The position numbers and the translations under genes are program-made. DNA of 64,000 nt from Opitutaceae bacterium (lineage in GTDB: Bacteria > Verrucomicrobiota > Verrucomicrobiia > Opitutales > Opitutaceae), in the NCBI GenBank assembly GCA_016711225.1, contig JADJTK010000019.1, positions 79,446 to 143,445 of the forward strand, read 5' to 3'. Below, piece after piece: positions 52,325 through 60,167 of the stretch; position 1 is the stretch's first letter; each line of letters begins with the position of its first letter. The notes under the pieces are model-generated. The model ran no database searches and had not been told where the DNA came from. It saw only the letters and a list, made by a program, of their open reading frames with translations.

Positions 52325-53359
52325 TCAGGGTGTGACCTCGACCGGGACGTCCTCGCGCAGGAACTCCGCGCCCGAGACTGCCACCCGCGCCCCGGCAGGC
52401 AGTGCTGTCGCCAGAAACGCCATGCCGGCGTCTACCGCCTCGACGGTCACCGGCTGCCGGCGCACCGCGCGGCCGTCGGCGGAGAGCACGAAGACATGGG
52501 CGGCGCGGCCGTCGCCCTCGACCAGCGCCGTCACCGGCACCACGGGGCGGCTGGCCACCTCGGCCGGTTGGATCTCCAGGTCTGCCACCGAGCCGGAGCG
52601 CAGGGCGGCCGGGGCGGTGGTGAGCCGGACCTCGACCTCGGTGGTGTGGGTGAAGGGATCGGTGGCGCCGGCGATCTGCACGACTTCCCCTTGGAGCGGG
52701 GGCTGGCCGGCGGCTTGCACGGTGACGGGATTTCCGATCTGGAGACGCACGACATCGCGCTCGGCGATGCCGGCGCGGGCGATCCAGCCCTCCTCGTTGG
52801 AGGCGAACAGCACCGCCGCCTTGCTGGGGGCCACCATCTCGTTGGGCTCCACCAGCCGGCGCAGCACGCGGCCGGCGGTGGGGGCGGTCACCACCGCATG
52901 CAGACGGTTGAACTCGGCGATGCGCAGAGAGGCCTCGGCCTGCTCGAGGCCGGTGGCGGCATTCTGGGCGAGCTCGGTGGAGACGACGTGGCGCTCCTGC
53001 AGTTCGGCCGCGCGGTCGCGGTCGCGCCGGGCCTTCTCCACGCCGCTGCGGGCCTGGGCGAGCTGGGCGTCGATCTCGGCGAGGTCGAGGGAGGCGAGCA
53101 CCTGGCCGGCCGCCACTTCGTCGCCGGCGCGCACCAGCACGTCGCGCACCACGCCGCCGACCTTGAAGGCCAGCTGCGCCTCGGTGCGCCGGGCGACCAC
53201 GCCGGAGGCGCGCACCGGGATGGCCCGGGCCGAGAGGGCGACGGGGGCGACCTGTACCCGGATGGCGGGGATGGCGGCGGCCGGGGCCGGGACGGCCGGG
53301 CGCCCGCAGGCGCACAGCAGCAGCAGAGGCAGAAGCGGAAGGAGGCGGCTTTTTCCCAT
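52325..53359 (-). CDS. RND efflux periplasmic adaptor lipoprotein (membrane fusion protein)
   Basis: A 344-residue partner of the pump, starting MGKSRLLPLLPLLLLCACGR at 53359. The signal ends in a lipobox (LLCAC, lipidated cysteine at 18). The membrane-fusion layout follows: a beta-barrel/lipoyl half-motif (AGDEVAAGQVLASLDLAEID), a coiled helical hairpin (AQLAQARSGVEKARRDRDRA), the second lipoyl half (VVTAPTAGRVLRRLVEPNEM) and the beta-barrel domain with VTVQAAGQPPLQGEVVQI. The ATG lies 7 bases downstream of a perfect palindromic operator, so repression would block ribosome access or RNA polymerase. The longer frame to 53536 overlaps the regulator gene and is rejected. Confidence 0.93.
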   Translation of the reverse strand: MGKSRLLPLLPLLLLCACGRPAVPAPAAAIPAIRVQVAPVALSARAIPVRASGVVARRTEAQLAFKVGGVVRDVLVRAGDEVAAGQVLASLDLAEIDAQLAQARSGVEKARRDRDRAAELQERHVVSTELAQNAATGLEQAEASLRIAEFNRLHAVVTAPTAGRVLRRLVEPNEMVAPSKAAVLFASNEEGWIARAGIAERDVVRLQIGNPVTVQAAGQPPLQGEVVQIAGATDPFTHTTEVEVRLTTAPAALRSGSVADLEIQPAEVASRPVVPVTALVEGDGRAAHVFVLSADGRAVRRQPVTVEAVDAGMAFLATALPAGARVAVSGAEFLREDVPVEVTP

Positions 53360-53365
53360 ACGAAG

Positions 53366-53380
53366 CTGACATAATGTCAG
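53366..53380. promoter_or_regulatory. Palindromic operator upstream of the RND adaptor gene
   Basis: CTGACATAATGTCAG is a perfect odd palindrome (seven-base arms, one central base), 7 bases upstream of the adaptor ATG. It shares the TGAC-N5-GTCA form with a site 21 bases upstream of the tetR start, as expected for TetR-type repressors that control their own operon. Confidence 0.75.
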
Positions 53381-53394
53381 CCGCCGGAGGGCCG

Positions 53395-54039
53395 TCAACC
53401 CCGTTTCCCGGCCAGCGCGCTGCGCAGCAGCTTGAAGCCGGTGGTCACCGTCTTGGGCAGGTCGAGACCGAGGCACTGGCAAAGGTGCGTGCCCTTCACG
53501 GCGAGGAGCTGGGAGAGGCCGTGGCTGAAGGCCCACAGGCAGGTGCTCACGATCTGGGGATCGCCCACATCGCGCCGGATGGAGCCGTCGCGCACCCCGC
53601 GGCGCACCAGCCCTGTCTTGAGTTCGTCGATCTCGAGGTGGAGCGCCTCGATGCGTTCGTAGAGCTCCCGGGCGGTGCCGTCCGTAGGCGGTTGGGCCTC
53701 ATACATGGCCAGCAACTGGAAGAGGTCGGGCGCGTCGACGTGTAGGCCGAAATACGCGCGTCCCATCGCCTCGAGCTGGTCGAGCCCGCTGGCCTTCGCG
53801 TCGATCTGCGTGGTGAAACGTCGGTTGAGCTCCACGGTGGCGCGATAGACGCATTCCAGGAAGAGCGTGCGCTGGTCCTGGAAATGGAAATAGACCAGCG
53901 GCCGGCTCACCTTGGCGGCCTTGGCGATCTGCCCGAAGGTGACGTTCTCCAGTCCGTGCGCTGCAAACAGGCGGCAGGCGGCGGTGATGATGTCATCGCG
54001 GCTGGCTTCGCGGGGCTTCGGGCGTTTGCGGGCGGGCAT
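53395..54039 (-). CDS. TetR/AcrR family transcriptional regulator of the RND operon
   Basis: A 214-residue repressor whose gene precedes the pump operon. It starts MPARKRPKPREASRDDIITA at 54039. The helix-turn-helix is visible as LENVTFGQIAKAAKVSRPLV with FHFQDQRTLFLECVYRATVE, the usual TetR N-terminal pattern. A variable ligand domain follows, with helices through AFSHGLSQLLAVKGTHLCQC. Two matching palindromes, one 21 bases upstream of its start and one between it and the adaptor gene, support autoregulated repression released by a ligand. The ligand is unknown but is likely a pump substrate. Confidence 0.9.
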   Translation of the reverse strand: MPARKRPKPREASRDDIITAACRLFAAHGLENVTFGQIAKAAKVSRPLVYFHFQDQRTLFLECVYRATVELNRRFTTQIDAKASGLDQLEAMGRAYFGLHVDAPDLFQLLAMYEAQPPTDGTARELYERIEALHLEIDELKTGLVRRGVRDGSIRRDVGDPQIVSTCLWAFSHGLSQLLAVKGTHLCQCLGLDLPKTVTTGFKLLRSALAGKRG

Positions 54040-54059
54040 GCCGCCACTGTGGCCGGGGC

Positions 54060-54072
54060 TGACAATGCGTCA
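54060..54072. promoter_or_regulatory. Operator-like palindrome upstream of tetR
   Basis: TGACAATGCGTCA has the same TGAC-N5-GTCA symmetry as the site at 53367-53379 and lies 21 bases upstream of the regulator's ATG, a position that fits autorepression. Confidence 0.6.
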
Positions 54073-54118
54073 ACGGCGGGAGCCGGGGGTGGCTGCGGCT
54101 ACCCGCGAGGCTCTGGCC

Positions 54119-54183
54119 GGAGGGTGAGACTCCGCCCGAGCCGGATTCGACCCCGGCTCGGCTCACCGGGCGGTTCGCCCTCC
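54119..54183. repeat. Large imperfect inverted repeat of REP-like units
   Basis: GGAGGGTGAGACTCCGCCCG continuing AGCCG (54119-54143) is inverted, imperfectly, as CGGCTCGGCTCACCGGGCGG and TTCGCCCTCC (to 54183), with an 11-base spacer. It is the same family core as at 12928, 33811 and 57866. Confidence 0.55.
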
Positions 54184-54300
54184 AGCGAAAGGCGACGGAT
54201 TGCCTGTGGAGCCCTACTCCAGGCCAGTCGCTGGAGTGGGAGTTTGCGTCCTTTGTTCACGGCGAGCCTTCGCGGGCTGCCGGAGGATTGATCGCAGGCC

Positions 54301-57009
54301 TTAACGATACGGATCGGCTACCAGCGCGGCGGGGCTGGCCAGATCGATCCTCACGTTGTCGTAGTCGACCCGCGCGAAGCTTTGGCCCGTGGTCCGCGTG
54401 CGGTAGAACCCCACCGGACCCTCCAGCACGGGCGCGGGCCCGGTGTGAGTCCAGAGCACGCTGCCGCTGGAGGTGAATGTGAGCGTGACCGCGCCGGCGG
54501 AGCGGCGGAGCGAGAGTGTCGCCCGGCCGGCGGTGGCGGGCACCGCGACGGTCGCGAGCAGTGTCTCCACGCCGTTCTCGTGGCGCACAAGCCGCCCGGC
54601 GAAGTCGTAGAAGGTGTAGTTCGCGCTGTCGCGGAAGAGCACGACCACCCCGCAGTCGCTCAGCGGGGTCGAGTGGTCGAAGGCGAAGTCGATGTCGCCG
54701 AACACCTGCTCGGTTACGACCAGGCCGGGGCTGAAGTCGAAGACCGAGGTGAGCACCCGGACGTCGTTGGTCTGCTGCAACGTGCGGAACCGGTTGTTCG
54801 CGTCCGGCATCGTCCACGACAGGCCGAGGGTCTCGGGGCCGTTGAGGTAAGGATCGCGCAGGTGGATGCGGCCGTCGGCGAAATCGTCGACCAGGTGCAG
54901 CACCGTCGGCGGCGGCGGCAGCACGGCGTGGAGCTCGGCGGGCGGGTTGCGGCCGGCCACCTCGTAGGCGCCGAGGTCGGGCCGCAGATCGCGCGGGGTG
55001 CCGGCGAGGTCGAGGTCGAGTTGGACCGGCAGGGGCGCCACGAGGTCGTTGCCCAGCCGGGTGCCGGCGTCGATGGCGGCGCTGCCGGCGAGCGGCTGGC
55101 CCGGCCAGCGGCCGGTGACGGCGACGTAGTCGTCGATGTTGCCCGGGATCTCGTCGTAAGGAAGGACCGAAGACACAATGTCGCCGCGGATGAGCGCGTT
55201 GCTCGAGCTCGGGAGGATGCGGTAGAAGTTGCTGCCGGAGAAGCTGGCCTTCGAGCCGGTCGAGACGCGCGCCTCGCTGCCGTCGGCGAAGAGGTTGTTG
55301 TAGAGGTAGCTCTCGTCCGGGCAGGCGGGGAAGCCGATGTTATAGATCTGGCCTTCCATCACGCGCGGGGCGCCGGTGGCCTGGTTGGTCGGGTAGATGC
55401 TGATCCAGCGGTCCTGCGGCGCGTAGACCACGGTGTTGTGCCGGAAGATGAAGCGGCCGTCGATGCGGGTGTCGGCCTGCACGACGCGGCCGCCGACCGG
55501 GCCGAAGAGGTTGTTCTCGAAGGTCCAGTTGCGAAAGAACCGGCCCGGCGCATCCGAGCGGTGGAACATGATCGCCATGCTCTCGAGGTGGTAGAGCACG
55601 TTGCCGCGCACGATGCCGTTGTTCGTCACGTCGAGCATCACCACGATCTGGATGGCGTCGGCGTGGCGGTCCCAGTGCTGCTTGCCGCCGTAGATCGGAT
55701 CGGGGTCGAGCGTGAGGGGCTTGTCGACATCGGGCACGCCGTCGTCGAGATCGTGGATCACGTTGCCCTCGATCAGCCAGGTGTCGCCGCCCCATACGCG
55801 GATGCCGTCGTGGGAGTTGTGGTGGATGTGGTTGCCGACGATGCGCACGTCGTAGGCCGCCGCGGCGATGCCGATCGACACGCCGGTGATTTCGCAGTCG
55901 CGAATCGTCAGATACCGGCCGTTGAGGATGTGGAAACCGTGTTTGTCATCGAGGTTCTTGATCGAGCCGGAGAGCGGGCCGCGGCGGTGCACGGTGCAGC
56001 CGACGAACTCGACCTGGCGCGAGCCCCACACGAGCACGCCGTCCTCGACGGTGAGGCCCTCGAAGCGCAGGAAGAGATCAGCGCTGCCGCGCACGCCGAA
56101 CGGCAGACCGACGGCGAGGTTGTTCGTGGTGCGCTCGGCGGTGTTGAGCGTGCCGAGGTCGATGCGCTCGGCGTGCGGGTGGTGCCCCGGGGCGGCCTTG
56201 AAGGTGACCCAATGCGAGAAATGCGAGAGCGGCAGCGCGTAGTCGCCGAAGTTGAGGTTCTCGTCCTTCGTGCGCCCGGCGATCAGGGTGCCGTAGTCGC
56301 CATCGTACAGCAGCACCGTGTCGCCAGAGGCCACGGATGCGAGGGCGTGCTTGAACGTGCGCCAGGGGTGCGCGGCGCTGCCGTCGCCGGCGTCATTGCC
56401 GGCCACTGCGTCGAGGTGGTAGGTGGTGCCGACCGGGGGCGTGGCGAGGGGATTCGTGCCGAGGGCAAACTCCGCCACGTCGCCACTGCCGTCGCCATCG
56501 GTGTCGGCCAAGGTCGGCGAGGTGCCGAACTGGTGCTCCTCCCAAGCATCGAGACCGTCGCCGTCCGCGTCCTCGCCCGCTTCTACCGCCACGCGCCAGA
56601 ACTGGCGCGCGCCCGCAGTGGCGTCGGGCAGTGGCCCGCTCACGAGGGCGCCGTCGCCCACGTGTACGGCGGCCTCCGGCTCCCATGTCAGTAGGTTGGT
56701 GGAACGCTCGAGGCGGTAGCGTTTCCCGGGCTGGCCGTGCCACTCGAGCACATGGCCGGCGCCAGCCGGGCGCGCGGCGGCGGTGAAACGACTCTGGGCG
56801 GAGAAGGGATCGGTGCCGGCGAGCGACTCGGTGCGGTTGTCGACACCGTCGCCGTCGGGATCGTCGCCGGGCACTGTGGCTCCCGGATGGAGGTTGGCCC
56901 AGACGTCGGAGATACCATCGCTGTTGCGGTCGAGGGCGAAACCGGTGGAGGGGAGCAGCAGAAGGAAGGCGAGAAAGGGCAGGCGAAGGGGTTGGGAAGA
57001 AGGGTGCAT
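54301..57009 (-). CDS. Secreted calcium-loop plus parallel beta-helix protein with a C-terminal jelly-roll domain
   Basis: A 902-residue exported protein starting MHPSSQPLRLPFLAFLLLLP at 57009. After the signal, N-terminal thrombospondin-type/EF-hand-like loops appear (DPDGDGVDNRTESLAGTDPF, DADGDGLDAWEEHQFGTSPT). Between them is the small domain ERSTNLLTWEPEAA, equivalent to the C-terminal module of the other secreted proteins but here at the N-terminus. A long right-handed beta-helix follows (TTYHLDAVAGNDAGDGSAAH, LIEGNVIHDLDDGVPD, FRHNTVVYAPQDRW), ending DLGAYEVAG. The C-terminal 180 residues form a probable concanavalin-like jelly-roll (GVVVLFRDSANYTFYDFAGR, VGFYRTRTTGQSFARVDYDN). The order of modules differs from the two paralogs at 15-19 kb. 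The role is probably binding or processing of surface polysaccharide. Confidence 0.83.
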   Translation of the reverse strand: MHPSSQPLRLPFLAFLLLLPSTGFALDRNSDGISDVWANLHPGATVPGDDPDGDGVDNRTESLAGTDPFSAQSRFTAAARPAGAGHVLEWHGQPGKRYRLERSTNLLTWEPEAAVHVGDGALVSGPLPDATAGARQFWRVAVEAGEDADGDGLDAWEEHQFGTSPTLADTDGDGSGDVAEFALGTNPLATPPVGTTYHLDAVAGNDAGDGSAAHPWRTFKHALASVASGDTVLLYDGDYGTLIAGRTKDENLNFGDYALPLSHFSHWVTFKAAPGHHPHAERIDLGTLNTAERTTNNLAVGLPFGVRGSADLFLRFEGLTVEDGVLVWGSRQVEFVGCTVHRRGPLSGSIKNLDDKHGFHILNGRYLTIRDCEITGVSIGIAAAAYDVRIVGNHIHHNSHDGIRVWGGDTWLIEGNVIHDLDDGVPDVDKPLTLDPDPIYGGKQHWDRHADAIQIVVMLDVTNNGIVRGNVLYHLESMAIMFHRSDAPGRFFRNWTFENNLFGPVGGRVVQADTRIDGRFIFRHNTVVYAPQDRWISIYPTNQATGAPRVMEGQIYNIGFPACPDESYLYNNLFADGSEARVSTGSKASFSGSNFYRILPSSSNALIRGDIVSSVLPYDEIPGNIDDYVAVTGRWPGQPLAGSAAIDAGTRLGNDLVAPLPVQLDLDLAGTPRDLRPDLGAYEVAGRNPPAELHAVLPPPPTVLHLVDDFADGRIHLRDPYLNGPETLGLSWTMPDANNRFRTLQQTNDVRVLTSVFDFSPGLVVTEQVFGDIDFAFDHSTPLSDCGVVVLFRDSANYTFYDFAGRLVRHENGVETLLATVAVPATAGRATLSLRRSAGAVTLTFTSSGSVLWTHTGPAPVLEGPVGFYRTRTTGQSFARVDYDNVRIDLASPAALVADPYR

Positions 57010-57168
57010 GGCGGGGGTCGTTCGGTACTGAATGGGCAGCGACGGACAGCCGTAAATTACCATTGTTAACCTACGCGTGGTTTTACGGGTTCTTTGTCCC
57101 GGCTCCCGCGGCCCCGCAGCAACGGCTTGCCCCCCCGCCGCCTCTGGGTCGTACTCCGGTGTTCCATC

Positions 57169-57801
57169 ATGGCCCGCTTCGCCGCCTCCTCCAAATCTGC
57201 CAAACCCGAGGGGGATAAACTCGCCACTCGCCAGCGTATCGTCGAGGCCACCCTCGCACTGATCGTGCGCAACGGCGGCTGTCGCGGGGTGAACCTTCGG
57301 CAAATCGGCTCCCGTGCCCGCTGCGCCCACACCAACGCCTACAACTACTTCGCCTCGCTTGAGGAGCTGTTTTGGGCCGCCTTGCTGCGGGCCCTCGAGC
57401 TGCAGTTCGCCGACACCGAGAAGGCTCTCGCAGCCCCGGAGTCGGCCGAGGCGCCCCTGCGCACGCTGCTCGAGGGGCAGGTCGTCTACGCCGAGGAGAA
57501 CCCTGCTCTCTACCGCCTATTCTGGCTGGAACCGCTCTCCGGGCAGCCTCCGCCCGAGGTGCTGCAACGCCTCGACGCGATGCGTTCGCTCTGGGTTCGC
57601 TGCCTGGGCGGGCATCTCGCCACGCTTGGCGCGCGGGTCGACCCGGCGTGGGCCGCCCAGATCGTGCATGGCTATTTCCATGGCGAGGTGTGCAAGCTGG
57701 TCGGACGCAGCGCGTTTGTTCCGTCTTCGCCTGACAACCGTCAGCGCATCGTTGCCAACACCCTAGCGCTTGCCGCCCTGCTCGCTCCCGGCCGTCCGTA
57801 G
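57169..57801 (+). CDS. TetR family transcriptional regulator
   Basis: A 210-residue protein starting MARFAASSKSAKPEGDKLAT at 57169. The HTH is LATRQRIVEATLALIVRNGG with GVNLRQIGSRARCAHTNAYN and YFASLEELFWAALLRALELQ. The ligand domain runs to the end. The nearest neighbours are the divergent beta-helix gene (54.3-57.0 kb) and a DUF4202 gene; either could be controlled, but no matching operator was found. Upstream frames starting at 57094 add R/P-rich sequence and are rejected. Confidence 0.85.
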   Translation: MARFAASSKSAKPEGDKLATRQRIVEATLALIVRNGGCRGVNLRQIGSRARCAHTNAYNYFASLEELFWAALLRALELQFADTEKALAAPESAEAPLRTLLEGQVVYAEENPALYRLFWLEPLSGQPPPEVLQRLDAMRSLWVRCLGGHLATLGARVDPAWAAQIVHGYFHGEVCKLVGRSAFVPSSPDNRQRIVANTLALAALLAPGRP

Positions 57802-57865
57802 TTGGGATCAGCGAACTGCGAGGTTGGGGCTGGTGGGCGACGCTTGGTGAGGCCCCGGCTGGAGA

Positions 57866-57918
57866 GAGAGGCTCCGCCCGAGCCGATTCTGCTGGCAGGC
57901 GTAAAGCCCGCCCCACCG
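57866..57918. repeat. Tandem REP-like units
   Basis: GAGAGGCTCCGCCCGAGCCG (core 57866-57886) and GGCAGGCGTAAAGCCCGCCC with CACC (57895-57918), two members of different repeat subfamilies side by side between the TetR gene and DUF4202. Confidence 0.5.
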
Positions 57919-57934
57919 TCGGAATGGGCGCGGC

Positions 57935-58591
57935 TCAGCCGCCCACCGCCTCGCGGACCAGCGCGGCGATGGCAGGGGGCAGTTCGAGCGCGAGGGCTGC
58001 TTGCTGTGCCGCCGGGCTCATCTTCTTCCAGGTGCGCTGCAGGATACCGATGAACTTCTCGCGCGGGTACTCGGCGTGTGCGGCGGCGAAGTCGGCGATC
58101 TCGTTCTCCAGGAAGACCAGGCAGGCTCCATCTTCGAGGGCTTGGGTGCCGGCGTTGGTCTGCAACCCGGTCTTTGATACCCAGGTGGCGACCTCCGCGG
58201 CTTCGGCGTCGGCCACCCCGGCCTCTACCAGCAGGGCGCGGGCGCGCTCGGCCTGCTTCACGTAGAGCGATTTCCGCCAGGCGTGGTAGCCGGGCTTGTC
58301 GAGCGGGAAGCGGTCGCGGGGCACCGACCAGCGTTCGAGATGCTGGCAACGTGCAGCCAGGCTCAGCAGCGGCCTGGCCTCCGGAACGAGGCGCAGGACC
58401 CACGCTTCTAGGCGGTCGGCGTAGACCAGTTCGGCTGGTCGGCCGTCGTCGGTGCTTTTCGGGTCGGCGGAGTGGGCGGAATCGATGAGCGAGCGGGCGG
58501 TTTGGTAGCAATCCACGCGGGGCAGGTTGGCGGAGCGCTCCTGTGGGGCAAGGCCGCGGTTGCCGGCAGGCTCCGGGCAGCGCCGTACCAT
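57935..58591 (-). CDS. DUF4202 family protein
   Basis: Up to 218 residues; the annotated start is the leftmost open ATG (MVRRCPEPAGNRG at 58591). A nearer GTG around the VDCYQTARSLIDSAH segment may be the real start, because the first 25 residues are low-complexity. The family core is visible: RLEAWVLRLVPEARPLLSLA, CQHLERWSVPRDRFPLDKPG, GYHAWRKSLYVKQAERA and ALEDGACLVFLENEIADFAA. DUF4202 is found beside nitrogen or sulfur-metabolism genes in some genomes, but its reaction is unknown and no such context is present here. Confidence 0.75.
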   Translation of the reverse strand: MVRRCPEPAGNRGLAPQERSANLPRVDCYQTARSLIDSAHSADPKSTDDGRPAELVYADRLEAWVLRLVPEARPLLSLAARCQHLERWSVPRDRFPLDKPGYHAWRKSLYVKQAERARALLVEAGVADAEAAEVATWVSKTGLQTNAGTQALEDGACLVFLENEIADFAAAHAEYPREKFIGILQRTWKKMSPAAQQAALALELPPAIAALVREAVGG

Positions 58592-58705
58592 CGACCGGCG
58601 GGCACTGGCGTCCTGCTCGACCGTGCAAGACTTGCCGACCCGAGCGCCCGCCCGATGTTTGTGCTCGTCGCTTCACTGAAACCGCACCGGACTCAGGGGA
58701 TCGAA

Positions 58706-59044
58706 ATGACGATGCCCGTCCCCCTCGACTGCCTCAATTGCGGCGTCTGCTGCTTCTCCAAGTCCGCCACCTATGTGCGGGTGAGCGGCGACGACTGGGC
58801 GCGCTTAGGCGAGGATGCCGAGTCCTGGGCGCGCTTTGTCGGCCAGCGCGCCTATCTGCGCATGAAGGGCGGTCATTGCCTCGCCCTTGAGATCACCACG
58901 CGCCGGGGACAGTTGCCGGTGTTCTTCTGCGCGATCTACGAGAAGCGCCCGCAGATCTGCCGCGACCTGGGGCGCGGCTCCCCGGAGTGCAAGGGCGAGC
59001 TGGAGACCAAGGCGCAGCGCGTAGCCGACGCCCACGGGGGCTGA
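58706..59044 (+). CDS. YkgJ-type cysteine cluster protein (Zn/Fe-binding)
   Basis: A 112-residue protein starting MTMPVPLDCLNCGVCCFSKS at 58706, carrying the CxxCxxCC cluster (CLNCGVCC) of YkgJ/Zn-finger-like proteins. Further cysteines lie in GGHCLAL, FFCAIYEKRPQICRDLG and SPECKGELE. Such proteins are thought to bind metals, possibly iron-sulfur or zinc. The longer frame to 58472 runs through the opposite gene's 5' region and is rejected. The function is not established. Confidence 0.8.
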   Translation: MTMPVPLDCLNCGVCCFSKSATYVRVSGDDWARLGEDAESWARFVGQRAYLRMKGGHCLALEITTRRGQLPVFFCAIYEKRPQICRDLGRGSPECKGELETKAQRVADAHGG

Positions 59045-59246
59045 AGTGCGGCCGGGGCGAACGGGTGACAACCGTGCCGTTCATCGGCATTGCAGCCCGT
59101 TCAAACGAGCGAGTATGCCGTCGGCGTTTGGGGCCTTGTGCTCAACCCCCGGAGTCTCCTAGTGGTGGAGTCATGGCGGCGCCGGGCTGGACGGGAGATC
59201 TTTCCCGGCCGGGATCGGCGCCCATACCCTAACTCAATCCAAGCAG

Positions 59247-59930
59247 ATGAAATCACTGACCCTGTTGTTCTGCCTCGGCCTCACCGCCGTGGCCACCCAT
59301 GCCGCCAGCAATTGCCCGATGGTGCCGTTCCCGGCCGCCTATTCGGTCGAAACCGAGACCACGGCCGGCGGCAACAAGACCGCCATGAAGCTGTTTGTCG
59401 ACGGCGACAAGATGCGCACCGAAATGGATGCGGGTGGCATGCAGATGATCTCGATCATGCGAAAGGACAAGAAGATGTCCTATTCCCTCATGCCGGCGCA
59501 GAAGATGGTCATGGAGAATCCGATTCCGGATGCTCCCGCCACGGCCGCGGCGGCCGGCCCGGAGCCCGTGTGGGAGAAGGTCGGGTCCTCGACCGTCAAT
59601 GGTCAGGCCTGCACCGAATACAAGGTGAAGTCGGGCGCCGACACCATGAGCTATTTCCTCAACGCCGATAAGCTGCTGGTGCGCATGGCCAACGCCAGCA
59701 TGACGATGGATTACAAGAACTACAAAGCCGGCGCCCAGGATGCCGCTCTCTTTGAAATCCCCGCCGGCTACAGCAAGCCCGGTGAAGCCCCCGCCCCGGC
59801 TGCCTCTTCCTCCGACAGTTCCGGCAGCGGGGCCACCGCCGACAACGCTTCCTCAAGCGACTCGTTGGCTCCGGCCGCTGCGCCCGAGAAGCCCGCCAAG
59901 AAGAAGAAGCTCGGCATGCTCGGCCGCTGA
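59247..59930 (+). CDS. Exported DUF4412-like protein
   Basis: A 227-residue protein with a signal peptide (MKSLTLLFCLGLTAVATHAA) from ATG 59247. The DUF4412-type core is visible: PFPAAYSVETETTAGGNKTA, LFVDGDKMRTEMDAGGMQMI, KKMSYSLMPAQKMVMENP, CTEYKVKSGADTMSYFLNAD and a methionine-rich AAMANASMT-like stretch. The C-terminal 50 residues are a low-complexity Ser/Ala/Pro/Lys tail. DUF4412 proteins are exported binding proteins of unknown ligand in this group. A strong terminator follows 27 bases after the stop. Confidence 0.72.
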   Translation: MKSLTLLFCLGLTAVATHAASNCPMVPFPAAYSVETETTAGGNKTAMKLFVDGDKMRTEMDAGGMQMISIMRKDKKMSYSLMPAQKMVMENPIPDAPATAAAAGPEPVWEKVGSSTVNGQACTEYKVKSGADTMSYFLNADKLLVRMANASMTMDYKNYKAGAQDAALFEIPAGYSKPGEAPAPAASSSDSSGSGATADNASSSDSLAPAAAPEKPAKKKKLGMLGR

Positions 59931-59957
59931 GCGCCCGTTTTCCCGACCAAACTACAC

Positions 59958-59984
59958 GGCCCTCTCGCAGGAGAGGGCCTTTTT
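59958..59984 (+). terminator. Rho-independent terminator
   Basis: A perfect stem GGCCCTCTC / GAGAGGGCC with a 4-base loop, followed by five T's, 27 bases after the DUF4412-like stop. Confidence 0.88.
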
Positions 59985-59990
59985 CCGCCC

Positions 59991-60038
59991 GTAGGGGCGT
60001 CGCTTGCGACGCCTGTAGGCCACCGCGTCGAGGTGGCC
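59991..60038. repeat. Tandem pair of GTAG-headed REP-like elements
   Basis: Two adjacent units: GTAGGGGCGTCGCTTGCGAC with GCCT (59991-60014), whose stem pairs GGCGTCGC with GCGACGCC, and GTAGGCCACCGCGTCGAGG with TGGCC (60015-60038), whose stem pairs GGCCACC with GGTGGCC. GTAG at the head of each is the signature tetranucleotide of RAYT-mobilised REP families. Confidence 0.6.
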
Positions 60039-60167
60039 ACGCCTTCGTCGGGACGGCGCTCGCGCTCCCTTCTTCCGACCGGCGGGGAACGTACCGGATT
60101 GCGGGATTCAAGCCGGGGTTGCCTCGGGCATCCTTCCCGGCGCACTCTGGCTCCGTACTCCCCAAAC

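Noticed and set aside
51764..53374. Long plus-strand frame over the RND pump and adaptor genes
   Set aside because: Antisense to two strongly recognised genes; histidine/glycine/aspartate-rich composition typical of GC-rich shadows.
54382..56694. 770-residue plus-strand frame over the beta-helix protein
   Set aside because: Antisense shadow of repeated acidic loops; no signal, no domain.
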